Below are positions 1 to 7,063 of a stretch of DNA of 10,927 nt, one piece after another (position 1 is the stretch's first letter; every line of letters begins with the position of its first letter). Both the position numbers and the translations under genes were made by a program. Under the pieces are notes generated by a model that saw only the letters and a list, made by a program, of their open reading frames with translations, had not been told where the DNA came from and did not search any database. Where the stretch lies: NCBI GenBank assembly GCA_041488235.1, contig JBGPOW010000141.1, positions 1 through 10,927 of the forward strand, given 5' to 3'. The stretch is from DP-19 sp041488235 (GTDB taxonomy: Bacteria > Desulfobacterota > Binatia > UTPRO1).

Positions 1-490
1 GCTCAATACCGAGTGGGACGAATCCGTCGCGGCACTGGAAGAGGCACTGCGCGCGGCGACCAGCGGCGTCAATCGCTTGATCGAAGGCTGGGTCCGCGCC
101 GAGTTGGCGAAGGCGTTGCTCGGGCGTGGAGACCTGGATCGTGCGGAGCACGAGGCGCAAGCGGCGATCACGATCGCGCACGCGCAGCACTCCAGGTGCG
201 ACGAGGTACGTGCGCATCTCGCTCTGGCCCACACCCAGCTCCGGCGCGCCGATGCGGCGGCGCTGGCGCGTGTAGAGCCGGCGCTGGTCCGTGCCCAGGA
301 GCTGATCGACGAAACCAGCGCCCAGGCCTACCAGCCCGAGGTACACGAATGCCGCGCGCACTTGGCGCGGCTGCGCGGTGACGCGCCCGCCGCGCAGCGC
401 GAGCTCGAGAAGGCCCGACGGCGCTACGCCGAGATGGGCGCGAGCGCGCAGGCGGAGCGGCTTGCGAAGGAGATGGACGGCTACGCCTAG
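1..490 (+). CDS. C-terminal fragment of a TPR-repeat protein (probable signalling ATPase/cyclase tail)
   Basis: The reading frame is already open at base 2 and ends with TAG at 488-490, leaving 162 residues of a protein whose start lies outside the window. The fragment is wholly helical in character, with alanine/leucine-rich helix pairs typical of tetratricopeptide repeats: one around residues 29-57 (EGWVRAELAKALLGRGDLDRAE begins the block), another around 60-80, and a last one near 118-140. The final stretch (ARRRYAEMGASAQAERLAKE) closely resembles the extreme C-terminus of AAA-ATPase/TPR proteins that carry an N-terminal adenylate/guanylate cyclase, kinase or DNA-binding domain. That family resemblance comes from memory and the catalytic part is not visible, so the function stays open. 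It converges on the glycosyltransferase gene ending at 525 and is probably not part of the polysaccharide locus. Confidence 0.8.
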   Translation, partial: LNTEWDESVAALEEALRAATSGVNRLIEGWVRAELAKALLGRGDLDRAEHEAQAAITIAHAQHSRCDEVRAHLALAHTQLRRADAAALARVEPALVRAQELIDETSAQAYQPEVHECRAHLARLRGDAPAAQRELEKARRRYAEMGASAQAERLAKEMDGYA

Positions 491-524
491 TTCCGAGATG
501 GGACGTGGCGACGCTGTCGCGACC

Positions 525-1631
525 TCACGCAACGCGGGCGTCGCCGCGATTCGCGACTTCGCGATAGACCGCTTCCGTCGCCTCGGCGGCGCGTGCCCAC
601 GAGAACGTCGCCGCGCGCGCGAGGCCGCGCGCGCGTAGCTCGGCGGCGTACACCGGGTCGCGCAGCACGCGCACGAGCGCATCGGCGAGCGCCGACTCGT
701 CGACGGTGTCGAGGAGGAGCCCGGCGTCGCCGACGACCTCGGGCACCGCGCTGCGCGCGAGCGCGATCACCGGGCAGCCGCACGCCATCGCCTCGAGCAG
801 CGTGAGACCGAAGCCCTCGTAGAGCGACGGGCTCACGAGGACGCTGGCGACGCCGTAGAAGAGCGGCAGCTCCGCCGCGGCGAGCGGTCCGATGCGGTGC
901 ACGCCGTCGGTCGGCAGCACCGGCTCGTAGCCGGGGCGAATGCGGCCGGCGAGGAGGAGCTCCGCATCCGGCACGCGGGCGCGCGCGCGGACGAACGCGG
1001 CCGCGAGGAGCTCGACGTTCTTTCGCGGCTGCAGCGTCCCGAGATATGCGACCAGCGGCCCGGCACCGAGACCGTGGCGCACGCGGAAGCCGCCGAGCGA
1101 TTGCGGATCCGTCGGCGGCCGGAAGCGCGCGCTCACCCCGTTCGCGATCGGCCGTACCTTCGCCGCCGCCGCCGGAAACTCGGCGCGCAAGTCGGCGGCG
1201 GCGTGCTGCGACACGGCGATCACGGCGCGGGCGCTGCGCATCGCGAGCGGCACGTGGCTGCGGAGATGCCAGCGCTGCACCGCCGCGAAGCTCTCCGGAT
1301 GCCGATACACGGCGAGGTCGTGTACGGTGACGACGGCGGGACACGGTTGCCAGAGCGGCAGCGTGTTCTTCGTGCCGTGATACAGATCGACACGCGCGCG
1401 GCGCAGCGCCGCCGGCACCGCGACGTGGTCCCACAGCACCTGCGCGTACGCGCTCGGAAGCCGCGCGCGGATCAGCTCGACGTCGACGCCGGCGAACGCC
1501 TCGGGACCGTCGGTGATGACGACGTACTCGCAGCCCGCGGTGCGCCGCGCGGCGAGCGCGGCAACGAGCTCGGTCGCGTAGGTCGCGGGTCCGCCGAGCG
1601 TGCGGACGACGGCGCCGATCGCGACTCGCAC
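525..1631 (-). CDS. GT4-family (GT-B fold) glycosyltransferase
   Basis: This is a retaining glycosyltransferase of 368 aa that would transfer a sugar from an activated nucleotide donor to a growing glycan at the cytoplasmic face of the membrane. The N-terminal Rossmann half carries the glycine-rich acceptor loop (TLGGPATYATEL, 11-22) and TVHDLAV at 102-108. The C-terminal half has LGTLQPRKN at 197-205, the phosphate-binding Arg/Lys segment, and the E-x7-E motif with Glu272 and Glu280 in YEGFGLTLLEA. These are hallmarks of the mannosyl/rhamnosyl/glucosyl GT4 family; donor and acceptor cannot be read from sequence. I chose the GTG at 1631 because it sits one base after the TGA of the upstream GT2 and begins at the beta-strand VRVAIGAVV. 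The longer frame, from 1685, adds only an Arg-rich stretch overlapping the neighbour. It is last in the four-gene run. Confidence 0.93.
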   Translation of the reverse strand: MRVAIGAVVRTLGGPATYATELVAALAARRTAGCEYVVITDGPEAFAGVDVELIRARLPSAYAQVLWDHVAVPAALRRARVDLYHGTKNTLPLWQPCPAVVTVHDLAVYRHPESFAAVQRWHLRSHVPLAMRSARAVIAVSQHAAADLRAEFPAAAAKVRPIANGVSARFRPPTDPQSLGGFRVRHGLGAGPLVAYLGTLQPRKNVELLAAAFVRARARVPDAELLLAGRIRPGYEPVLPTDGVHRIGPLAAAELPLFYGVASVLVSPSLYEGFGLTLLEAMACGCPVIALARSAVPEVVGDAGLLLDTVDESALADALVRVLRDPVYAAELRARGLARAATFSWARAAEATEAVYREVANRGDARVA

Positions 1632-1632
1632 G

Positions 1633-2631
1633 TCAGGCCGCGTCCCGCGGCACGAGCGTCGCCGGCGGCGGCCCGCCGCGCCCATCCCACGCGTCGCGCA
1701 TGCCGCGCACGAGCGCGCGCATCACCGCGGCGCCGCCGCCGCGGACGGCATAGCCGAGCAGGCTCGCCGCGATCATCGCCACGTACGTCGGCAGGAACAC
1801 GAGCCAGTCGAGCGGTCGACCGTGGCGGCGCACGACGAGCGGTAAGTTGCGCGCTTTGAGATACGCGGCGAGCGGCGTGAACCCGCCGGCGAAGCCGCGA
1901 AAGCCGCGATGCCGGACGGCGACGTCCGGCACGACGACGATCGCGAACCCCGCGGCGCGCGCGCGCAGCCAGTACTCGACCTCCTCGTAGTACGCGAAAA
2001 ACGGCTCGGCGAGCGCGCCGACGCGCTCCCAGCACGCGCGCGTCACGAGAAACGCGGCGCCGAGCACGCCGCTCACGCGGTACGGCGCGCGCTGCGCTCC
2101 GCGCACGCGCAGCCACGTGCGCGGCAGGCAGAGCAGCGGCACGTAAACGCGCTCGCCGCGCGACACCTCGCGCCCGCTCTCCGCGTCGACGATGCGGGGC
2201 GCGACGATGCCGGCCGCGGGATCGGCGGCGGCCGCGGCGACGAGCGCCTCGAGGAGCCCGGGATCGACCTCGGCGTCGTCGTTCAGGACGAGAACCGCGT
2301 CGCACCCGGCCGCGAATGCTGCCGCGATTCCCGTGTTCACCGCCGCGGCGAACCCGCGGTTCTCCGGCAGCTCGATGACGGTCGTCACTGCGCCGCTCGC
2401 GGCCGCGTGGAGCGCCGCGCGCTCGCTCGCACGCGAGCCGTTGTCGACGACGATCGTCCGGCGATTCGCGTAGGTGAGGCGTGCCAACGACGCGAGACAG
2501 CGCCCCGCATCGGCGGCGCGGTTCCACGTCGGCACGACGATCGCGATCGACGGCGCGGCCGCGGGCGTGCGATCCGTCCGCTCGGCAGCGGACGGCGGCA
2601 CGCCCTCCGGCCGCCCCGGCGCCGTCGTCAT
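1633..2631 (-). CDS. GT2-family glycosyltransferase (rhamnosyltransferase-like)
   Basis: This is an inverting GT-A fold glycosyltransferase of 332 aa. After a disordered Ala/Pro-rich leader (1-26) comes the fold's first strand, IAIVVPTWNR at 29-38, then VVDNGS at 61-66, ENRGFAAAVNTG at 90-101 and the metal/nucleotide-binding acidic motif VLNDDAEVD at 115-123. FFAYYEEVEYWLRAR at 211-225 matches the 'FxYxEDxDxxxR' catalytic-base segment of the WbbL/RfbF-type rhamnosyltransferase group. A hydrophobic helix (about 276-297) near the C-terminus may attach it to the inner membrane. The start is the ATG at 2631, 37 bases after the upstream stop; an upstream extension to 2712 is only Arg-rich and overlaps the neighbour. 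No clear Shine-Dalgarno is visible. It ends one base before the next gene's GTG, so translational coupling is likely. The sugar transferred is unknown. Confidence 0.93.
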   Translation of the reverse strand: MTTAPGRPEGVPPSAAERTDRTPAAAPSIAIVVPTWNRAADAGRCLASLARLTYANRRTIVVDNGSRASERAALHAAASGAVTTVIELPENRGFAAAVNTGIAAAFAAGCDAVLVLNDDAEVDPGLLEALVAAAAADPAAGIVAPRIVDAESGREVSRGERVYVPLLCLPRTWLRVRGAQRAPYRVSGVLGAAFLVTRACWERVGALAEPFFAYYEEVEYWLRARAAGFAIVVVPDVAVRHRGFRGFAGGFTPLAAYLKARNLPLVVRRHGRPLDWLVFLPTYVAMIAASLLGYAVRGGGAAVMRALVRGMRDAWDGRGGPPPATLVPRDAA

Positions 2632-2668
2632 CGCGTCCGTCGGGCGGCCGCTGCGCCGCCGCCGATCG

Positions 2669-3886
2669 TCACGGCTTCCCCGCCTGCGGCAGCGGGCGGA
2701 GGCCGATCGCACGCCGCCGCTGCTCCGCCGTGCGGACGATGCCGAAGCGTCCGGCGAGGTCGGGAAAGGCGGCGGTCAGCAGGCTGCGGACGCGCGCGCC
2801 CTGCGCGACGTAGTCGAGGTGCTCGGCGAGGAGACGCGCCGCCGCGGCGCCGAGCGCGGCGCGGCGCGCGGGATCGTCACGCAGCTGGCGGAGCGCGATC
2901 GCGAGCGCGCCCGGGTCGCCGCGCGGCACCGTCACGAGGTGCGTGCCGGGGGTGAAGACCTCGCGGATCGCCGGCGTCTCGCCGGTCACGACCGCGCGAC
3001 CGGTGGCGGCCGCCTGGTACACCTTCGTCGGAATCACGATCTTCGTCTTCGCCGTCGTGCCGAAGATCCCGAGCACCACGTCGCACTCGCGAAGCAGCTG
3101 CGGCAGCTGCTCGTACGGCACCCAATCGACGAAGCGCACGTGGGTGCAGCTACGTGCCTCCGCGAGCTCCTCGACGGCGGCGCGCTCCGGACCGGTGCCG
3201 ATCATCGTCAGCTCGATGCCGGAGTTGCGGCCGAGGAGCGCCGCCGCCTCGACGATGGTGCGCGCGCCGTGAAGCGGCACGTATTGGCCGTAGAAGAGGA
3301 CGCGCAGCGGCTCGCCGGCCGACTGGACCCGCTCCGGACCGGGCGTGAAGATGCGCTCGGCGCCGAGATAGAGGATCGCCGTGCGGGCGCGCTTGTCGAC
3401 GCGCTCGGCGACGTACGCGCGGTGCGCCTCGGTGTCGAAGAGCACGAGATCGGCGGTGCGCAGCGTGCGGCGATCGAGCATCGCGGCGAGGCGCGCCTTC
3501 ATGCCGCCGCGGCGATACACACCGCGATCGTCGACGAGCGTCTCCGTGAGCGTCACGAGCGGCGCGAACACGATCCGCGCCCGCCGTCCCGCGAGACGCC
3601 GCGCCAACAGCACGTCGAGCTGGCCGTTGAAGCCGGTGACGACGACGTCCGGCGGCTCGAGCTGGCGCCAGCGGCGCGCGAGCCGTGCCGCCGCCGCGGC
3701 GTACGACACCCCCAGGCGCGCGAGATTGCGGGCGCCGAAGAACGACGCCATCTTGTCACGCGTCCGCTCCCAGAGCGGCTCGTGACAGACGCTCAGCTCA
3801 CAGCCGGCGGCGGTGAGCGCGTGCGCGAGGAGGCGATTCGCGGGGTGCGTCGAGGTGTAGGTGCCGAAGAGGCACGCCCGGATCAT
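2669..3886 (-). CDS. GT4-family glycosyltransferase
   Basis: This is a GT-B fold glycosyltransferase of 405 aa. It opens with MIRACLFGTYTSTHPANRLL, the short strand and loop seen in many exopolysaccharide GT4 enzymes, and has VVVTGFNGQLDVLLAR at 81-96 in the acceptor half. The donor half contains VLFYGQYVPLHGA at 196-208, LTMIGTGPE at 226-234 and VRFVDWVPYEQLPQLL at 250-265. The usual E-x7-E loop is replaced by IPTKVYQAAATGRAVVTG (285-302), a variant common in this subfamily, in which a Lys occupies the region of the first Glu. The ATG at 3886 overlaps the previous gene's TGA as ATGA, which fixes the start well; the much longer open frame up to 4630 is the shadow of that neighbour. The tail from about 380 is basic and not part of the fold. 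Substrate unknown. Confidence 0.92.
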   Translation of the reverse strand: MIRACLFGTYTSTHPANRLLAHALTAAGCELSVCHEPLWERTRDKMASFFGARNLARLGVSYAAAAARLARRWRQLEPPDVVVTGFNGQLDVLLARRLAGRRARIVFAPLVTLTETLVDDRGVYRRGGMKARLAAMLDRRTLRTADLVLFDTEAHRAYVAERVDKRARTAILYLGAERIFTPGPERVQSAGEPLRVLFYGQYVPLHGARTIVEAAALLGRNSGIELTMIGTGPERAAVEELAEARSCTHVRFVDWVPYEQLPQLLRECDVVLGIFGTTAKTKIVIPTKVYQAAATGRAVVTGETPAIREVFTPGTHLVTVPRGDPGALAIALRQLRDDPARRAALGAAAARLLAEHLDYVAQGARVRSLLTAAFPDLAGRFGIVRTAEQRRRAIGLRPLPQAGKP

Positions 3887-4914
3887 CGCGGTGAGCCGTC
3901 GGCTCGCCGGCGCAGCAACAGACGCTCCGCCTCGCGTGCGTCGGACGGCCGCGAGTCGCCGATGCGACTCGCACGCAGCGCGAGCTCGAGACGCCGCACG
4001 CGCAGGAGGATGTCCTCGGAGAGCTGGCGATTGCGGCCGATCAGGTCGGCGAGCATGCCGATCAGCATGGTCAGAAAGCCGATGATCAGCAACGCCGCGG
4101 CGAGGATCAACGACTGGATGTGCCCTGCCCCGCCGGCCGTCACATAGTAGTAGACGAACCGCAGCCCGATCGCCGTCGCGGCGGCGATCAGCGTGCCGCC
4201 GAGCAGGGTGAAGACTTTGAACGGCTCGTACATCGCGTAGATGCGGACCATCGTGCTCGCCGAGCGCCGGATGTAGTGCGACGGTCCGGAGAAGAGCCGC
4301 GACGGGCGACGCGTCGCGATGGCGCGCACCGGCACGTGGGTGACCGCGAGCTGCTTCTTGCCTGCCTGGATGACCGTCTCGAGGGTGTACGTGAAGTCGG
4401 AAAGGACGTTCAGCTTGAGCGCCGCGCCGCGACTGAACGCGCGGAAGCCGCTCGACGCGTCCGGCACGCGCGTGCCGGAGAGCTGGCGCACGATCCAGCT
4501 GCCGAGGCGCTGCAAGAGCCGCTTCGGCAAGCTGAAGTGCGCGAGGTTCGCCGCGTCGCGGTCGCCGATCACGACGTCGGCGTCGCCGCGTACGATCGGC
4601 GCGATCAGCGCCGGAATGTCGTCGGCGCAATATTGATTGTCGGCGTCGGTGTTGACGATGACGTCGGCGCCGAGCTGCAACGCGCGCTCGAGACCGGCGG
4701 CGAACGCGCGCGCGAGGCCCTGATGGTTGGGAAAGCGGACGATCTCGGTCACGCCCGCGGCCTCGGCGACCTCGACGGTGCGATCCGTGCTACCGTCGTC
4801 GATGATCAGCACGATGATCTCGTCGACGCCCGGGAGCGTCTGCGGCAAGGCCGCGATCGTCTCCGCCAGCGTCTCTTCTTCGTCCAGACAGGGGATCTGG
4901 ATCACGAGCTTCAT
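3883..4914 (-). CDS. Membrane-anchored GT2 glycosyltransferase (DPM1/GtrB-like)
   Basis: This is a 343-aa GT2 enzyme of the polyprenyl-phosphate sugar transferase / dolichol-phosphate mannose synthase-like class, which commonly makes or extends a lipid-linked sugar. Visible elements are VIQIPCLDEEETL (4-16), IIDDGSTDRT (37-46), NHQGLARAF (63-71) and the metal-binding NTDADNQY (88-95), followed by GDRDAANLAHFS (117-128) and DASSGFRAFSR (152-162). Two transmembrane helices lie at about 233-257 and 265-292, then an amphipathic, possibly coiled tail (NRQLSEDILLRVRRLELALR, 295-314) and a charged end. From memory, relatives stop near 310-320 aa, so the tail is somewhat longer than usual. The start is the ATG at 4914; an upstream ATG-less extension to 4947 lacks family sequence. 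It is the first gene of the minus-strand run, facing the divergent region, and overlaps the next gene by 4 bases. Confidence 0.93.
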   Translation of the reverse strand: MKLVIQIPCLDEEETLAETIAALPQTLPGVDEIIVLIIDDGSTDRTVEVAEAAGVTEIVRFPNHQGLARAFAAGLERALQLGADVIVNTDADNQYCADDIPALIAPIVRGDADVVIGDRDAANLAHFSLPKRLLQRLGSWIVRQLSGTRVPDASSGFRAFSRGAALKLNVLSDFTYTLETVIQAGKKQLAVTHVPVRAIATRRPSRLFSGPSHYIRRSASTMVRIYAMYEPFKVFTLLGGTLIAAATAIGLRFVYYYVTAGGAGHIQSLILAAALLIIGFLTMLIGMLADLIGRNRQLSEDILLRVRRLELALRASRIGDSRPSDAREAERLLLRRRADGSPR

Positions 4915-5055
4915 CTTCAGCGAGCGTGTCACAGCCCGAACGGGCAAGTCAAAGCACTATTTTTGCAAGAGAATACGCGACGAAAGCGGTGCCGATCCTT
5001 GACGACGACGAAGCGCGGCGGCTACATCGGCGAGCGCCCGTACACGGGCTCGTCC
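4915..5055. promoter_or_regulatory. Divergent intergenic region, probable promoters for both glycan operons
   Basis: These 141 bases separate the glycosyltransferase run (leftward) from the GNAT-deacetylase pair (rightward). Around 4949-4976 lies one of the most AT-rich stretches in the window (CACTATTTTTGCAAGAGAAT), a natural place for RNA polymerase to open DNA. An imperfect operator-like inverted repeat, GCCCG-AA-CGGGC, occupies 4934-4945, between this stretch and the leftward start codon. I could not find a convincing paired -35/-10 for either direction: TATTTT (rightward) and TATTCT (leftward) are only 4/6 matches without good partners. The call rests on gene orientation and base composition. 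Confidence 0.4.
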
Positions 5056-6165
5056 ATGTCCGCTCCCCCATCGAAGCGTCGGCAATCGTGGCGGTCCGTT
5101 GCTTGGAACGCAGCCGAATCGGCGTCGACCGAACGCATTCGCGCGCTCCTCGCCGCGGAGTATCCGGCCGAGGACGTCGCCACGCTCGAGTACTGCGAGT
5201 GGCTGCTGCGGCGAAACCCGTGTGGCGACGCGATCATTCGTCTCGCCGTCGACGAGGACGGCACGGTCGCCGGGCAATACGTCGTCATCCCGGTGCAACT
5301 GACGATCGACGGCGTGGTCCACGACGGCGCCCTCTCGCTCCTCACGCTCGTCGACGAGCGCTATCGCGGCCAGGGGGTCTTCACCACGCTGGCGCGTGAC
5401 GTGATCGCCGACTGCGCCGCGCGCGGCCGCCGCTTCATCATCGGGTTCCCGAACCAGAGCTCCTACCCCGGCTTCACGCGCGCGCTCGGCTTCCGCGACA
5501 TCGGCAGCGTGCCGCTGCTGCTCCGCCCGCTGAAGCCGTCGCGGCTCCTGCAGGCGAAACTCGGGCCGGCACTTGGAACCGTGCTGCGACCGCTGATCGC
5601 ACCGGCCGACCTCTACTACCGCCCCGCCACCCGCCAGTTCCCGCAGATCGCCAAAGTCGACGAGTTCGGCGCCGCGTTCGACGCGGTCGACGCCGTCCTC
5701 GCGCAGCGCTTCCGCGTCCACCAGCCGCGCAGCGCGCGCTTTCTCGCCTGGCGCTTCGCGCAGAGCCCGCGCGGCTATGCGACGTACGCGTGGTACGACG
5801 CGGGCCGCGTCCGCGGCTACGTCGTCTTGCGGCGGACGGTCGTGTCGCGGCTCGTGAGCGGCATGCTCGTCGACTTCTTCGTCGACGACGGCGCCGACGC
5901 ACTGACGGTCGGAAGCGAGCTCGTGCGCTTCGCCCTCGGCGAGCTGTCGCGCATGGGGGCGCATCTCGCCGGCGCGCTCGTGAATCGCGGCACGACGGAA
6001 CATGCGGCGCTCGCGGCGAACGGTTTCTTCGTGTGCCCCGCGCGGTTAGCCCCGCAGCCCTTTCCGGTGATCTTCCGCGCGACGACGCCGGGGTGGGACG
6101 CAGGCAAGCCCGTCGCGTCGCTCGCAGGGTGGGCGCTCGCAATGGGCGACTACGACGCGGTCTAG
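5056..6165 (+). CDS. GNAT-family acyltransferase with two GNAT-like halves
   Basis: This 369-aa cytoplasmic protein probably transfers an acetyl (acyl) group from acyl-CoA to an amine, plausibly an amino sugar nucleotide or glycan intermediate given its neighbours. The first GNAT half (about 25-155) ends its core strand with LSLLTLVDERYRGQGVFTTLA; R104-G105-Q106-G107 is the acetyl-CoA pyrophosphate-binding loop (R/Q-x-x-G-x-G/A). It then has FIIGFPNQSSYPGFTRALGF (127-146), typical of GNAT motif B. The second half (about 205-345) repeats the general layout (WRFAQSPRGYATYAW; VDFFVDDG; VNRGTTEHAALAANGFF) but lacks an obvious CoA loop. The ATG at 5056 is the first in-frame ATG after the divergent region; there is no strong ribosome-binding site. 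The deacetylase starts 2 bases after its TAG, so they form an operon. Substrate is inferred, not shown. Confidence 0.87.
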   Translation: MSAPPSKRRQSWRSVAWNAAESASTERIRALLAAEYPAEDVATLEYCEWLLRRNPCGDAIIRLAVDEDGTVAGQYVVIPVQLTIDGVVHDGALSLLTLVDERYRGQGVFTTLARDVIADCAARGRRFIIGFPNQSSYPGFTRALGFRDIGSVPLLLRPLKPSRLLQAKLGPALGTVLRPLIAPADLYYRPATRQFPQIAKVDEFGAAFDAVDAVLAQRFRVHQPRSARFLAWRFAQSPRGYATYAWYDAGRVRGYVVLRRTVVSRLVSGMLVDFFVDDGADALTVGSELVRFALGELSRMGAHLAGALVNRGTTEHAALAANGFFVCPARLAPQPFPVIFRATTPGWDAGKPVASLAGWALAMGDYDAV

Positions 6166-6167
6166 TG

Positions 6168-7058
6168 ATGCGCGCGCGCCCGCGCCCGGTCGAGAACTTC
6201 TTCACGATCGATCTCGAGGACTGGTTCCACGGGAACTACGTCGGCTCGCCGCAACCGTCGAGCACCTCGACGGTCGATGCCGATACCGAGCGGCTGCTCG
6301 AGCTGCTCGATCGCCACGGCGCCCGCGCGACCGTCTTCTGTCTCGGCCAAGTCGCCGCCGCTCACCCGCGGCTCGTGAGGCGCATCCACGACGCCGGCCA
6401 CGAGATCGCTTCGCACGGCGAGGATCACCGCCTGATCTCGTCGCAGACACGCGTCGAGTTCGCGGCCGACGTGCGCGCATGCAAAGACCGTCTCGAGGAC
6501 ATCACCGGCGCGGAGGTCGTCGGCTACCGCGCACCGTCGTGGTCGATCACGACGCGGACCCTCTGGGCGCTCGAGGTCTTGCAGGAGCTGGCGTTCACGT
6601 ACGACTCGAGCATCTTCCCGATCCACACGTATCTCTACGGCATCCGCGACGCCCCGCGCACGCCGTACGTGCCGATCGTACGCGGCGCGCCGCTCGCGCT
6701 GGCGGAGCTGCCGCCGGCGACGTTCCGCGTGTGGGGACGAAACGTCGGCTTCGGCGGCGGGTTCTTCTTGCGTGGCCTTCCCCTTTGGCTGCAGCTGCGC
6801 TGGGCGCGCGCGATGAACGCCGACGGCGAGCCGTTCGCGCTCTACGTCCATCCGCGCGAGGTCGGCTCCGCACGCCAGCCGCGCCTGCGTCTCAGTACCA
6901 AGGAGTACCTGATCTACTATTGGGCGATCGGCGGCACGCTGACGAAGCTCGACGCCTTTTTGCGGCAATTTTCGTGCGTGCGGATGCGAGACTTCGTCGC
7001 GACGCGGCGCAACGCGCTACCGGCGCTGCCCGTCTGCGACGGCGGAGTGGAATCGTAG
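6168..7058 (+). CDS. NodB-fold polysaccharide deacetylase, DUF3473 / PEP-CTERM-locus type
   Basis: This 296-aa carbohydrate esterase 4-like enzyme would remove N-acetyl (or O-acetyl) groups from a glycan, metal-dependent. Catalytic motifs are all present: FFTIDLEDWFH (11-21) with D15/E17/D18 for base and metal, ASHGEDH (81-87) with metal ligands H83 and H87, and YRAPSWSI (120-127) with R121. TVFCLGQVAAAHPRLVRRI (55-73), YDSSIFP (145-151) and YGIRDAPR (157-164) are very close to the subfamily found next to XrtA/PEP-CTERM exopolysaccharide genes. The C-terminal part, ALYVHPREV (224-232) and TLTKLDAFLRQF (257-268), matches DUF3473. No signal peptide is visible, as in that subfamily. ATG 6168 was preferred; a GTG at 6165, overlapping the preceding stop, would add one residue. 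It is translationally close-coupled to the GNAT gene. Confidence 0.93.
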   Translation: MRARPRPVENFFTIDLEDWFHGNYVGSPQPSSTSTVDADTERLLELLDRHGARATVFCLGQVAAAHPRLVRRIHDAGHEIASHGEDHRLISSQTRVEFAADVRACKDRLEDITGAEVVGYRAPSWSITTRTLWALEVLQELAFTYDSSIFPIHTYLYGIRDAPRTPYVPIVRGAPLALAELPPATFRVWGRNVGFGGGFFLRGLPLWLQLRWARAMNADGEPFALYVHPREVGSARQPRLRLSTKEYLIYYWAIGGTLTKLDAFLRQFSCVRMRDFVATRRNALPALPVCDGGVES

Positions 7059-7063
7059 CGCCG

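Noticed and set aside
508..520. Possible hairpin GCGAC-GCT-GTCGC between the TPR gene and the converging glycosyltransferase
   Set aside because: Only five base pairs and no following T-tract; such stems are frequent by chance at this GC content, so not called a terminator.
2474..4147. Rightward open frame of 557 codons opposite two glycosyltransferases
   Set aside because: Arg/Ala/Glu/His-rich with no recognisable domain, fully antisense to genes with clear motifs; typical shadow in GC-rich DNA.
4120..5055. Long upstream extension of the GNAT frame
   Set aside because: Overlaps the membrane GT2 on the other strand and is Arg/Asp-rich; family-like sequence begins only after 5056.
4957..6003. 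Leftward open frame of 348 codons opposite the GNAT gene
   Set aside because: Arg/Glu/Ala-rich shadow; the GNAT frame carries the CoA loop and family sequence.
7059..7063. Terminator between deacetylase and HAD genes
   Set aside because: Only five bases separate the stops and no hairpin with a T-run is visible.
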